From Chlorella sorokiniana (Eukaryota > Chlorophyta > Trebouxiophyceae > Chlorellales > Chlorellaceae), in assembly GCA_025917655.1 (NCBI GenBank), contig CP084611.1, forward strand, positions 5,146,001 through 5,210,000: a stretch of DNA of 64,000 nt. The letters run 5' to 3'. The notes below the pieces were generated by a model that did no database searches, had not been told where the DNA came from, and was given only the letters and a program-made list of their open reading frames with translations. The translations under genes and the position numbers were made by a program. This document shows, in pieces, positions 47,301 through 59,336 of this stretch (its first letter is position 1; the number at the start of each line of letters is the position of its first letter).

Positions 47301-50300
47301 ACCTGCAGTACGGTAGCCTGTACCGCCTGCCCCGGCCTGTACATCTTGCCCAGCCGCTCGCACTCCTCCAAGGTGGCGGCGGCCTGCTCGGGTGTGGGAT
47401 GGGGCGGTGCAGGTAGAAAGTAGGGTCAACGGCGAGCGGCACATCCAGCAATGGCTGGCAGGTGAGAGAGGGGGTGGAAAGAGATGGATCCATCTGGCAC
47501 AGGAAACAGTGAAGCTGTGGTGGCGGCGAGAGGGAGAGGGAGTTGTTGAGGGGTGTTGCTTGTCGCGGGCAGCGGTGACAGAAATGCATGCTCAACCGTT
47601 CCCGCTATGCACACAAAAATGAACAAGTCGGGAGCAAATCAGAAGTGTTGCAGGCGTGTCTGGGATCCCGCGTCTGGCCGGACGGCAGTGTCAGCCGCCC
47701 GGCGCAGCGGCGCGCTACCCAATCCGTTCTGGGCGGCGTTAAGTGTTGCGCGCTGCCATGGGGGCGGGCAGGCCAACGACTCTAGATGACCGCCGGTGTG
47801 TGTGTGTGGCCAGGTAAGTGTGGGCGAGACAGAGGGAGCAGGCTAGCGGTGCCTTGATAGTATTGTCTGCCTGCCTATCAGAGCCCTCCAAACGGGGAGG
47901 CGGCGAAAGGAACTGTGCACCAAACAGGCAGCATGCGTGGATGGGGAGCAGCAAAAGGCAGCGGTTGACGTGCTGCTGTCTCCACAACTCTGGTAACGGG
48001 TCCCACCTGCGCGGCAAAGGCGCGGCCGCGTATCGACGGCGAAAAGGTGCACCACACATAGCCTCGGTCCACCGCCTCGACGTGGCTGCAAGCAGCGGTT
48101 TTGGAGTGGGAGTGAAGCAGCGGTGAGCGCATTGAACAGAGAGATGAATAAAGGAAGGGGAGCCAGTCAAAGATGCACTCGGTTTCCAGCCGCCGAGGAT
48201 TGGCAGAAGTCGGCAAAGTGGCGGCCAGAGAGCGCACAGCATCACGACTCTCAAACAACTCTCACCCCGTCAGCTGCTGCCCGGGCTTGACACTGCCCCA
48301 GCCCAGCACCAAATTCCCTGGCAGCTGGCGCCCGCAGCCGCCGCCGCAACCGCATCCGGCCGTGCGGAGCACTCGCTCAGCGAAGAGCGGCGCCCTTCCG
48401 TGGCCGGGGCCCTGCCCAGCACCGCCACTTGCAGGGTGGCGCCAACGACGAGGTCGGAGAGGGGGCAGGCGGATTGGGAGGCGTGCAGGCGCCGCGGGCG
48501 CCGCCAGGCAGCGCCAGGTCAGCGTGCAGGGGGTGCACGGCGGCCACCGTGGCCTCCACGCAGCTGCCGGGGCGGGCGGCGGTGCTGCGGCCCGCTTCTT
48601 GGGAGCAGCGTCGCCGCCGGTGCTGCTCGCGGCACGCGGCTGCGGGCGTGCCTGTCGGCCGTCCAGCGGCGCCGTCAGCAGGAGACGGCCACTGGTGGCG
48701 GTGGAGGGCAGCGCTGCCACCGTCGCCGTCAGCGTCTCTCCCGCTGCAAACTGGGCTGCTGGTGCGAGCTGTTCTGCAGGTTGAAGTCTGTTGTGGGTAG
48801 GAAGCCAAGCAGGGGCTGGGCAGCAGCTGGGCCTCCATCCTCCTGCGGTACCGCCAGCGACACCACACAGTACCCCTCCTCCCCCTTGACCAGCTCCACT
48901 GTGGCTTCCACCCGCTGCCCCTCTGCAAGCTGCACGGCAGCTGCTGCCTGCTGCTGCTCGGCCCCCTTCTTCTGCTTCTTCTTTTCGGCCCCTGCTGCTG
49001 CTGCGGCGGCTGAAGCTGCGTGGCAGCTGCAACCAAGCGCGGCTGCAGGCTGAGGTCTACAATACCGTCCCGCTTGTTCACGTCCAGGACGACTGCTTTT
49101 ACCGCTGTGCCCGGCGCTTGCGCCGCACCCTCAGGCACCTGCAATCAAGGAGGGTATGATTGTGGTGGGTGCTTTGAAAGGGATCCGACCAGTGCACCTT
49201 TCCCTTTAACCCCGGAACGTGAGCCCACCGTGGCAGCGGTGATCTGTACAGCAGCAGCAGTTTTACACCCAGCTGCAGCAGGTGCAGCGCGGCCTGAATG
49301 CAGCAGCAGCAGCCCCACCTGGTGCGGCGCCGCCAGGCCGACCACGTCTGCATGGGCTGCCAGGTCGCACAGCAGGCCGTACTGCTTGACCTCGTGCACC
49401 TGCCCGCCAGCTGCGGTACACAACGGACAAAAAGCACGCAGAAACATAAACGTTGGCAGCGGGGGTGGGGGCGCAAAAGGGGGCGGTGGAAGCTGGCGAC
49501 ACTTTCGCACAAGACTGTACACACTCAAAACCCGCTTCCTCCTGCAGAATCCAGCTGTGCGTTCGTGCCCTCACCCGTGGCCCCGATGGCAAAGGCGGAC
49601 CAGTCGACGTCAGAGGCCTCGCCACTCAGCGCCTCCACTGCCTCCAGGTCGCTGCAAGGTGGGAGGAAAGCGGGGCGGCGAGGTGAAGCTGGCGGGCGGC
49701 ACGGTGGGAAGAAAGCGCGGCCAAAGAGGCTGGGCGCGCTGCCGTGCGGGAGGGCAGCAGGCAGAGGTGGAGGGGTGGCGGCCGCCGATGCGGATCCCTG
49801 CCAGCGCCCTTGCACGTCATGCAGGGGAGCCACGTCACAGCAACAGCAAGTAATCACACACAAGCTGGTGCGTCTGGCCCACTCACCCAAACAGGGAGCG
49901 CAGGTATGAGCCATCAGCGGAGCGGCAGAGTGACTGCTTCAGCGCCACCGCGAAGCGCTGCTTGGAGGCATCGACCTGCAGCAGAAAGAATTGTGTGGGT
50001 GGGTGGGCGGGGGAGAGGGGGCAGAAAGATGGAACGAGGCCAGTTGCATGGCAAGACGGCGGGACATGGCTGGCCACGTGTGGCGTGCGCCTGCTCAAGC
50101 AGACGATTCGGCTGGATGATCGGCTGTAGAGCGAACAGGAGAAATAAGCTTGAAAGCTGGCCCAACCAACAGATGATTCCGCATTCACAATGGGCTGAAG
50201 TGAGGGGTGCCAGGTGCTGCTGGCCAGGCTGCGTGCAGGTTCAGCTGCCTGGCTGACCCAGCGCCGCATGCAGCAGCCAAAGGCGGCAGGGTTCCCCGCC

Positions 50301-53300
50301 TCCTGCCTGCCCCGCTAGCTCCCTCGCTGCTTACTCCACCCAACACATCAGCTCCTCACACCGCCCTCCCGCCCAAAACCAACCACTCACACCAGCCGGA
50401 AAGGTTCTGCCCACCTGCACTACCGCCGCCCGCACCGACTGACCCTCCCTGAAGAAGAGGTGGGGTCCGACACAAACGTGTCGCTGAGCTGCGCCAGGCC
50501 GGCGCGCGCGGTGAGGCCGCCTAGGAAGCTGCGGGGAAGGCGGGGCGGTGTTTGTCAGTGTGAGTGTGTTGGTGTTGGTGGTGGGTGGGATTGTTATTTT
50601 TTGGGGTGTGTGTGGGTATGGGTGGGGGTGGGGAGACGCAATTTTTGAGCCCCGCGGGGTCCTTCCCGCGCATGAAACTCTCAGCAGGCACAATACGCTA
50701 CTTCCAGGAGCAAGGGCGTAGCATGAGGGCCAGCGTCGCCTTTGCTCACCGCACAAAGACGGCGTCGTTGGTGACTGAGGCAACGTAGCCGGCCAGCAGC
50801 TGCCCCTCCTTCACATCCTCGGCCGCCGCCGGCAGCATGCCCGCGCCCACAGCCGCCAGCAAGGACGGCTTGCGCGTGACCCGCAGCTGGCCCTTGTTCT
50901 GGTGGCAGGGGGAAAGGCAGGGGGAACGGGAATTGTAAGCGAGAATGCAACACAAAAAATGGCAACCCAGGCATTGGCAGCAGGCCGTGAGCTCGTGTTG
51001 GGATGAACGGAGCCGCCCGCTTGCAACACAGGCTGGCAGTGCAATCAGCAGCTGGCTTGAGTTGTCTTTTCCCCACTTATCCCAAAGCACGCACATGCAG
51101 CAGCGTCCATCCTCCCCTGCAGACCCCGCCACCGCCACACGCACTGGAGCACCCCAGCAGCAGCTCACCTCCATTCGCTGCAGCACCAGCAGCGGCCCCA
51201 GGATGGCCCCCACTTTGATCGCCGCCAGCAGTGCTGTGGCGGCGGCGGGTGGTCTGCCAAGTGGGCCACATCCAGCCGAGCTGAGACCGGCGCCGCCGCC
51301 TTTGCTGCGTTGCCGCCGCTGCCGCCAGTGTGGGCAACCGCAAGCTCCAGCCAAACCGGCACCGGCTCCCCCTCCACCTCCTTTGTGTGGATTGCCGTCA
51401 CCGTGCCCTCCACTGTGTTCCCCGGCTGAAACGCGCCCAAGTCGCGCCGCCGCTTCTCGCGCTGCTGCCGCGGCGCCTGCTCGCCGGCCGCTGCCGCGTC
51501 AACCGCAGCGGCACCGTCTGCGGCACCCTCTGCTGCTTCTGCTGCCGCCTTCTTTGCCTTGGTGACGAGCGACAGCTTGATGCCGCGGCGGGAGTTGTCC
51601 AGGCCCAGCACACGGCACTTGACCACCTGGCCTGGCGTGAAGGCCTGCCCCGGCTTCTGCCCGGCTACCAGCCCGCACTCGCTGACGTGGGCCAGGCCTG
51701 CAGGCAGGGTCGCGCGGCACAACGTGTGAGAGGTTGCCTCGTAGAGTCATGAGTCAAGCTGCCTGGGGCCCTGCAGGCAGCCAATACACCGCATCGCAGT
51801 ACACAGCCGGACTGTCGGACATAGCAGCATAGGGAGGCATGCAGCAACAGGAGGAAGTTGAAGAGCGAGCGAGAGTGAAAGAGTGGTAAGAGGCTCACCG
51901 CCGGCGCCGCCGTAAAAGGCGACGAAGACGCCGATGTCTGTGGCTCCGGTGACCACGCCGTGCGAGCGGCTGCCTGGCAGCGCCGCGTCCAGGCTGGCGA
52001 TGGGGGCAGGCGGGAGCCCACCAGGGAGGGCTTCAGCGTGACCGTCACCTTCTTGGTGGCTTCAGGCAGAGCAGGAGAGCAAGGACAGGGCAGGGCAACA
52101 ACCTTTAGGGAGGCGGGCAGGAGGAGGGGCCACCAGCGGGGGCTGCTTGCGCACATGGGTGCAGCCCTGCAACGAACGCCGCAGCAGGCGGCGAGTACGC
52201 TCTGCGGCGCGGCGGCAGCTGGAAGCAGGCAGCGAACGCCCGCGCCGCGGGCAGGGAAGGCCCGCCGCACGAGGAGCCGCAACCAGCGGGGCTCACCAGG
52301 GTCAACTGTCAGCACCCGTCCCGCTACTGTCTGCCCCGGCTTGAACTTGCGCAGCGCCTTGGCGGACCCCAGGTCGGATGCGTGCATGGTGGGCACCAGC
52401 GCCCTGCGATGCGTTTGTGTGGGCGGAGGGCAGGCTAGGAAATGGAGCGTCGAGGGCGCAGATGCAGGCGGGGCGTCTTGTGAACTTCTGCGCATCGCAG
52501 GCTCCCTCAGGCTGTCAGGGCGTCTGTGTGCCTGTGACAAAGAACGGCCGCTGCTCCCGTCAAGCTAGCACCGCTCCGCCGTTCCACCTGGCACACCTGA
52601 TGGAGCTGGACAGCGAGACCAGCAGCCCGTACTCCTCCACGCGACCAACCGTCACGCTCACGGGCTGCCCAGGTCGCACATCTGAAGTGGGGAGAGGCAG
52701 AGGGTGGGAGCTCGGTGGCAGGAGGTTTGCTGCGGGTGGGCGAGGCAGCTTCCAGCGAGCAGCAGCGTCATGCCATGATCAGCCCCACAGCGTGCGCCCG
52801 AAGCCGCTCCTTGAGGCAGCCTTCTGCAGCCGCCGCTCCGCCAGCATGCAGCGCTTTGCTCTCTGTTTCATGCCCACTGGAGACCGCAGCTCGCCACAGT
52901 CAATAGTGCCACCAGCGTCGCTTCACGAAACAAGCAGCCATCACCGCCTCCCAACCCACCTGCGATGCTGAGGATTGACGACTCTACCACCGAGCGCTTG
53001 AGGCTCAGCACCGCCAGGCCGTCCATGGGGCGGAAGCCCAGCACCCGTGCCTTGACCCGCTGCCCCGGTCGGAAGCTCTGCAGGCGCAGAGGGTGGGAGG
53101 TGGGGGTTGTGACTGCCGGGCCCGCCAGCAGGGGGCAGCTGCGATGGCGTGCTGCAGCGCGGCGCCGCATCGTAGCACCCTCTCTTCCTGAACTATTCAC
53201 ACTGGCCCACGCTGTCAGCTGGTCCCCAGCTTGCTCTCAGCTTCTCCGCACCTTGCCCAGCTCCTCCACCCGGTCCTCAGACACGGCCGAGACGTGCGTG

Positions 53301-56300
53301 TAGCCTGGCGTGAGCGGCACACCCGCCCCGCCCGGCCCCTCTGGTGGCAGCTCCAGCAGCAAGCCGAGGCCTTCGTCCACCCGCCGCACAGTGGCACCCT
53401 CAAACACCTGGGGCAATGGAGGAGGGGGCGCACGCGGTCGTGAGGAGGCATGCTTTGGCGGCGCGGAGAGGCACAGCAGCGCGCAACGCCTGTCAGCTGA
53501 TCTTTGCGGGCAGATGCAGGCAGGCACAGGAGGGGTGAAGGACCCCGGGATGCAGTGGGTAAACGCCCTCCTGGCGGTGCCCCGCCTGTCAACACCCTGC
53601 TGGCCCTGCCCACTCAGCGCCCCAGAGCCGCCGCCACCCACCTGGCCCAGCATGGGGAAGTTGGGGGGCAGGGTGTGGGCCAGCAGGTGGCGCTGCAGGG
53701 TGAGCCCAACGCGCTTCGAGGCCGGGTCCACAAACAGAATGCGGGCGCGCAGGCGCTGGTTGGGGCTGCGCGGGGAGGGGGGGGACAGGGGGACACAAGA
53801 TAGCATAAGAGGCTGATGGTTGGAGAGTTCTGCAGGCAGAAGTATAAAGGGGAACAGAGGGAGGGTACCCGGAAAGGGCAAAACGTGCCCTCAGCTAGCC
53901 CCTAACCTGAACTGCTTGCGCCAGTCTGCGGCCAGCTCGGTGCCCAGGTGGAAAGGATCCACGGTACCACTGCGATTTTGGCAGGGGTTCACTCAAACGC
54001 AGACTCAGCAACAAGCAGGGCAACGGGGCAGCACATTTGGACGTGTGGCGCAGCAAAACGGTGCTGCATCAGCCCACATCGGCCCAGTTACCTTGGTGGC
54101 GGCAGCATGCGCAGGTGGCAAATGGAATGGCAAGCGTGCTGCTGCCAACCCTGACACTCGAGCAGCAGCAGCAGAGCAGCGGCAGTTCGTCAAGTAAGTC
54201 AGGCCGGCCCCTCACGTGAAGTAGGTGAGGAAGGAGCAGAGGAGTCCGTCTGACAGGACGTGACGCACCCGAGCCGTCACCAGCTGCCCCGGCAGCAGCG
54301 AGCCTGCACAGAGCATAAGAACGGCGAAAGGTCAGGACGGCGGCGAGGTGAAAGGAGCACTGGCCAGGGCCTCCCCAGCTGCTGCCCCCAATCCTGCACT
54401 CCCTCGCTGGTACTGCCCCACAATCACCGCTGCCCTGGGAGTGGGGTGTGCTGCAGCTGCCGCCCACAGGGCATCCCTGCAGCTGCTGTCGTCAGTGACG
54501 TGCTGCAGCGGCCGCCTTTAGGGCGTCCAGTGACGTACACCCTCAGCCTGCACCACCCGACCAGCACCCGCCAGCACAGCGCACCAATGTTGAGCCCGTC
54601 CCACTCGCGCGCCACCGCCGACGCCACCGCCGCGGGGCGCAATCGACAGTAAGCACCGAGCCAGCTGCGCCGCCGCCTGGCTTGGGGGCGCCGCCGGGCG
54701 GCACAACGACGTCCAGCAGGGCGCCGGGGGCCAGGGGCGGCCCGCTGCCGCCGCAGCTTTCTTCGGCAGGAAGGCGGTGACGCCCTGCGGATGTTCGTTG
54801 GAGGGGTGTGGGGGGAAGGGGGTAATTGGTGTGTCAGTTTTGAAGCACTGGTGTAGCCGGCCCGGCGCCGGATTTGCCGCTGTACCATCCTCAGTACTTG
54901 TCGCTGCACGTCCCCGCCAGAAATGCATTCCATGGCTTGCTTGCATACATGCGGCTCACTCACACCCGCCGGGCACCACCCCTCCTTCACAACCACCACC
55001 ACACTTGCTGCTGCCGCAACCAGCAACAGCACCAACAGCAGTGCGCACGGCCCCCGTCCCTTCCCACCCACCCACACACCCACAGGCGTTCAAACACACC
55101 ATGCCCGCGCACCTTCACCCCCAGTGCCAGCACAAAGCCATGATCCTCCTCGCTGCGCACGCAGGCTGACAACGCCAGACCTTCGCTCAGCGACTCGGGG
55201 CCTGCAGGGGGAGAGCAACGGGCATCGACGGCATCAGCAGGGGCAGGGTGGCGCAGTGCGGCTGCACCGACCAGCTGGCGAGGTGAGGGTTCAGGGGAGC
55301 AGTGAAACGCAGGAAGCAGCCAAGGAGCATTTGTATGACCTTCACCAGCTTCCCATCCTCGGCACCTCTGGCTGCACACCCACACTGCCACCCTCCACCG
55401 AAGCACAAGACCGATCGGAAACACGCAGGCCGAGCAGGCGGCTCACCGAGGCCGCTGTTCAGCTTGGACACGCGCAGCGACAGATCCACTCGCTTGCGCC
55501 TGGCGCCACCGCCCTTGCCGCTGACCTTGCCATCCCCCTGCGCACCCCTGTCAGCCGCAGCAGCAGCGGGGGCCTCGCGGCCAGTGCGAAGGCCCACCAC
55601 CGTGCCGCCCACCAGCTGCCCGATCGAAAACAGGTCGGTGAGGGGCGGCAGCGCTGTGGTTGCAGCCTTGCGCTTGCGGGAGGCGGGCGCGGGGGCATCC
55701 CCGGCGGCCGCTGCTGCGATGTCTGCGGCCGCAGCTGCCTTGGCTTGCTCATGAAGCCAGTCGGAAGCTTCGGCGTACGCCACGTGGCCCCGCAGGCCGT
55801 GCGGCAGGCTGACCACCAGCTCGTGAGGGGTCACCTCGATCACCGCGCCCCACAGCTTGCAGCCCTTGCTCAGGCTCTGCGCGTTCATTGGAGGGCAGCA
55901 GAGCACGCATCACTCGTCGTCCGCTGACCTCCTGCCAAGCCAGCGGCGGACTGGCGCGCGCACCCTGCGGTCCCCTGTGGAAGCAGAACTCCTGCTGTGC
56001 TTGCATGTCCCCTTATCATCGCCCCCAGCATGTCTTGCCTTGAACTTGAGCAGCTCCACAAACTTGGGCAGCTTGTCCTGCAGGGCGAGCCCGCTGAAGA
56101 AGGCGTCCTCGTCGTCGCCGCCCTCGCCCGCTGCTGCCGCCTTGCGTCGCTTGCCGCCCTTCTTGCCGCGGGCCTCCGCAGCCAGGTCGGCTTCTGCCTC
56201 AGCATATGCTTCCTGCAAAGACACAAGCAGGGCAAAGCAGAGGTCAAGAAACCAAGCGAGGCGCACAACCTGACACAGTGGCGGCGCTGGCGGCTGCTGG

Positions 56301-56582
56301 AGAGCAGCCCGGCGGCGGGATGGGCCGGCAGGTCAAGTGGTACATCATTGACAAACCCTCAATCGTAGCGCAATAGCAAGCGCAAAGTGTAACAGCCAGG
56401 CTGCAGGGCGAGCTGGGCATGCAGACCCTGCATGCTTGCTGGACGGAGTTGATGGCATATTCATTGCACCCCGGTACCTGTTGCAATTTCTTCTTTTCGA
56501 TGGGTGCGAGCCCAGAGCCGCCACCACGAGGGAAGGCCTCCTCTTCCTCGAGGCCCGCCTCGGCCCTCTTCTTTTTCCCCAT
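44343..56582 (-). CDS. RRP5: RRP5/PDCD11-type S1-repeat ribosome biogenesis protein, without HAT module
   Basis: Nucleolar scaffold for 18S and 5.8S/25S pre-rRNA processing. More than 25 exons from ATG 56582 (MGKKKRAEAGLEEEEAFPR, exon 1 to 56478). Exon 2 (56212-56039, GC donor) ends ALQDKLPKFVELLKFK. A long series of S1 RNA-binding repeats follows, recognisable by segments such as LWGAVIEVTPHELVVSLPHG (55876-55447), LLPGQLVTARVRHVLSDGLL (~54300), RPGQRVKARVLGFRPMDGLA (~53080), FKPGQTVAGRVLTVDP (~52340), TPGQVVKCRVLGLDNSRRGI (~51650), VHEVKQYGLLCDL (~49400), YRPGQAVQATVLQVDRRRHA (~47340), FAGYVKSSGPAGVFVCLARN (~46720), VVHGRVKKVEKFGVFVELEG (~45760) and LAHVSEVADDYVKDLSELFP (~45470). The end is a Glu/Asp/Ser-rich tail. 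In yeast and animal RRP5 this linker leads into HAT repeats; here a stop follows EEDSD. Confidence 0.86.
44410..44500 (-). repeat. GAG/GAA repeat encoding the acidic tail of the RRP5-like protein
   Basis: On the coding strand mostly GAG and GAA with a GGG every six codons, giving GEEEEE blocks in tandem; on the plus strand it is a CCTCCT tract. Confidence 0.85.
46232..46260 (+). repeat. G-run tract in an RRP5 intron
   Basis: GGGGGTGGGGTGGGGGTGGG with a further GG, four or more G runs on the plus strand (C runs on the transcript), a candidate DNA quadruplex. Confidence 0.65.
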
Positions 56583-56936
56583 TGTGTGCAATCAGTGAAC
56601 TGCTGACTGCGCTGTTTCCAGTAGCAGGAGGAGCCCAGCAGGGAGAGTGTACTGTTTTGTACTGCTCCAGAGGGATTCTCTCCGTTTCTATGCAGTCAGA
56701 GCAATGCAGTCAGCACGGTTAAGTGCATCGCGTGCTTTTGGGTGTTGTATCCTTCCGCCTGCTTCGCTGCCCAAAACCTTTGAAGCGGCCCTGAAACGGG
56801 AAGGGTGCCCGCTTGCTGAGCGTCTTCAAATCAAATTTGGGTTGCAAAAGCGCGACTAATCCGATGCTCAACGCGCACTGCGGCAGGGCCCGCTGAAGCG
56901 GGCGAACTCCCGTCGCCCGCCGCCGTCTGTACACCG
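56583..56936. promoter_or_regulatory. divergent intergenic, RRP5 / membrane protein
   Basis: About 350 bases between two start codons that point away from each other, so both promoters must be here. Two GTACTG motifs lie near 56650-56670. No known element was assigned. Confidence 0.45.
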
Positions 56937-58867
56937 ATGAGGCTGGCAGCCATGCGGTTTGTGGACCCTGAAACCGAGCGCAGCTTCCTGCGCCACTTTC
57001 ACGCGCAGCGGGCGTCGAAAGACCGTGTCTTTGCATTCACGCAGGTGAGCTGTGCAGGGGGCCACCGGCCGCTACGCATCCTTCCCAGGCTCCCGCTTGC
57101 TGGAGGAGGTAGCTGGGGTCTGCGAAAGCCACAACAACTGTCCTGCCCCGTACTGCTGCAGGCCGCCATTTCGTTGATGCTGGCGCTGCAAAATGCAGGG
57201 CCCAGGTCAACTGCCAGCCGCCTGCTGCTATGGGGCACGCACGCTGTCACCGCCATGGTGCTTGGTCTTTCTGTAGCACGCCCGGCAGCCTATTCCGCCG
57301 CCCGGCCCTTCCTCTTAACCGCTGCACGGCTCTTTTCCTGCGCGCTGGGGCCTCAAATTTTGTGGCATGCGGCACAGCAGGGGGGTGGCATGGTCATACG
57401 GCGACAGCTGGGCAGGTGCGCAGCCGCTGCTGGCAGCCCGCTGGATCCCCTCAGCTCCATTGTCCCCCTGTTCTTGATCGCCTGAATCTATGTTTACCAG
57501 TCCCTCAAGGTCTACTCAGATTGCCTGTGAAATCCTCTCTCCCCCGTCCTCCCCCTCAAAAAATGAATGCAGCTTTCTTCCTCCTTTGGACCACGTGGTC
57601 GCGGTGGGGCACCCACGCGTTGGCGCGTGAGTAGCAGGCCACCCTGGAAGGTTGCATTGTGCTTTGCTCTTGCAGCGCGGCTGGCATGTTGCAGCCTGAC
57701 CGCCCGCCACTGGACCCACCACATCACCTGCCCGTGCCCCTTTGTGTCTGTTTTTCCGCGGCGCAAGGTGCTCAACTGAACACCTGCCCTTCCTTTGGCC
57801 CCTGGCTTCCGCCCCCTGCTGCCCACAGAGGCCGGCTACCTGCTGCCCTTCTCGCTTGAAGCCCTGCTGGCTCCCGCCGCCGTGCTGCTGGACCTGCTGA
57901 ACAACAGGCGCCTGTGCAGGTGGGATGTCACCCCTCAAAGTTGGTGCCCGGCGCTGTTGTGTGAGCGCGCGCCAGCTCACTTGTGGACGAGCGTAGAAGA
58001 GGTGTCGGGTTTTGCTGGCAGGAGCGATGCAGCAGGGCGCAGGGGGCGCCTGCAGCTGTGTAGCAGTGGAAGGCTTCGCTACACTGCTGCCGTAAGGCCG
58101 CTCACTGCCTATGGCTCTGCTGCTGCAGCACAACCGCACTTGCGCTGATGCATCTCAAAACCTCCACTTGCCACCCTGCCAATGTTGCTGTCAGGCTGTT
58201 GGTGGTGGGCAGCGCGGCTGGGCAGCCAGCCCACCGCGCCGCCTTTGAGCGCGTGGCGACACGGCTGACGCTCCCCTGGGATGGCCTAGTGGCAGCAGCA
58301 CCCGCCAGCCTGCACTTCCGGGGACCTGCAGGCGGCGGCGACAGCGGGGGCAGCTGGAATCTGTGTGTCGTCGGCGATAGCCCCGGCGCCGCCGATGAAA
58401 CCGCCGCATGCTATTGCGAGCGTGCTGAGCGCCACCCAGCTCCTGCTGTCCTTGCTTCTGCCACTGGCGCTGGTGGGGTGCGCAGAGGCGCAGCAGCGCT
58501 GGCGGTACGCAGCCCAGCAGCGCACATTGGCCGGGTGCAGGCGCGAGCGGCTGCTCGCACGGCGGCTCGGCAGCGGCGCCTGTGGCGACCGTTGGGGCGT
58601 ATCGCTGGAGGGGCTGCGCCTCTACCCCATCCTGCTGCTTGTCCAGGCAAGTCTGATTGGAGCATGATGCCAGCTTCGAACATTGGATCATTGGCACATG
58701 TGGCAACAGATGACAACAAGCTCCACATGCTTGCTGCTGGGTCTGGCAGGCATCGCGCATTCCTGCTCACTGTGCGGCAGCCTCACGATCTGCTTCTGCC
58801 GCCCACATCCCTCCAACCGCTGCAGCTGCGCCTCTTCATGGCCCTGCGCTTTGGCGCTTGGCAGTGA
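56937..58867 (+). CDS. predicted multi-pass membrane protein, unknown function
   Basis: Not assigned to a family. Exon 1 56937-57044 (MRLAAMRFVDPETERSFLRH, ending DRVFAFTQ) and exon 2 57162-57415 (AAISLMLALQNAG, then hydrophobic spans around LLLWGTHAVTAMVLGLSVAR and FLLTAARLFSCALGPQIL) join in phase 0. A later exon begins after the acceptor at about 57829 (EAGYLLPFSLEALLAPAAVL) and ends near 57919. Another carries LLLSLLLPLALVGCAEAQQR and LEGLRLYPILLLVQ (to ~58647). The last short exon ends LRLFMALRFGAWQ with the stop 58865-58867. The alternation of charged and hydrophobic stretches suggests several membrane spans. Middle exons and frames are uncertain. The N-terminal FVDPETERSFLRHFHAQR could be a cytosolic motif preceding the first span. 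Confidence 0.5.
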
Positions 58868-59336
58868 TTTGCCTACGAGGGTGCTCCTGAGGCGGGAGCC
58901 TTTCCTTGTGAGGACTGTTTGGCAGGGGCCGGCTGTCCCAGACGCGGCTTGGTGGGCAACGTATCAGAGGCTTTCATGATGTTACCAGATAGGCCTATCC
59001 CAACACTGCTTATCCACATTGTATAAATCCATCCTGGACTCAATTTCACTGTTTGTGCCCCAGCAATCCTTTCGCACCGTTGTCCCCTTCCTCCAACCTT
59101 CCAATCTGCTTGAACTACCTACGCGTCTCCCATCCCCTTGCCTTGTCATTGCTTGCCAGGGTTGATATTTTGCCTGTTTCCGTCGCAACCTTCGTCAATG
59201 CGTGAAAAGCAATGCAATCCAATTCCTAGTTGGGGACGCTTATGGCATTCGCGCTACTCAGCAGTCTGACAGGATGGTGCAGCCGCTTGCAGCCAAGGGC
59301 CAGCTTGGCGTCCGGATGGCTGCAGTGCTGCGGGCG
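58868..59336. other. convergent intergenic
   Basis: About 470 bases of more AT-rich sequence between two stop codons that face each other. Nothing coding recognised. Confidence 0.45.

Noticed and set aside
47300-47330. GTACGGTAGCCTGTACCGCC as another introner-like motif
   Set aside because: It lies inside an RRP5 coding exon (the VQATVLQVDRR segment), so here the match is explained by codons.
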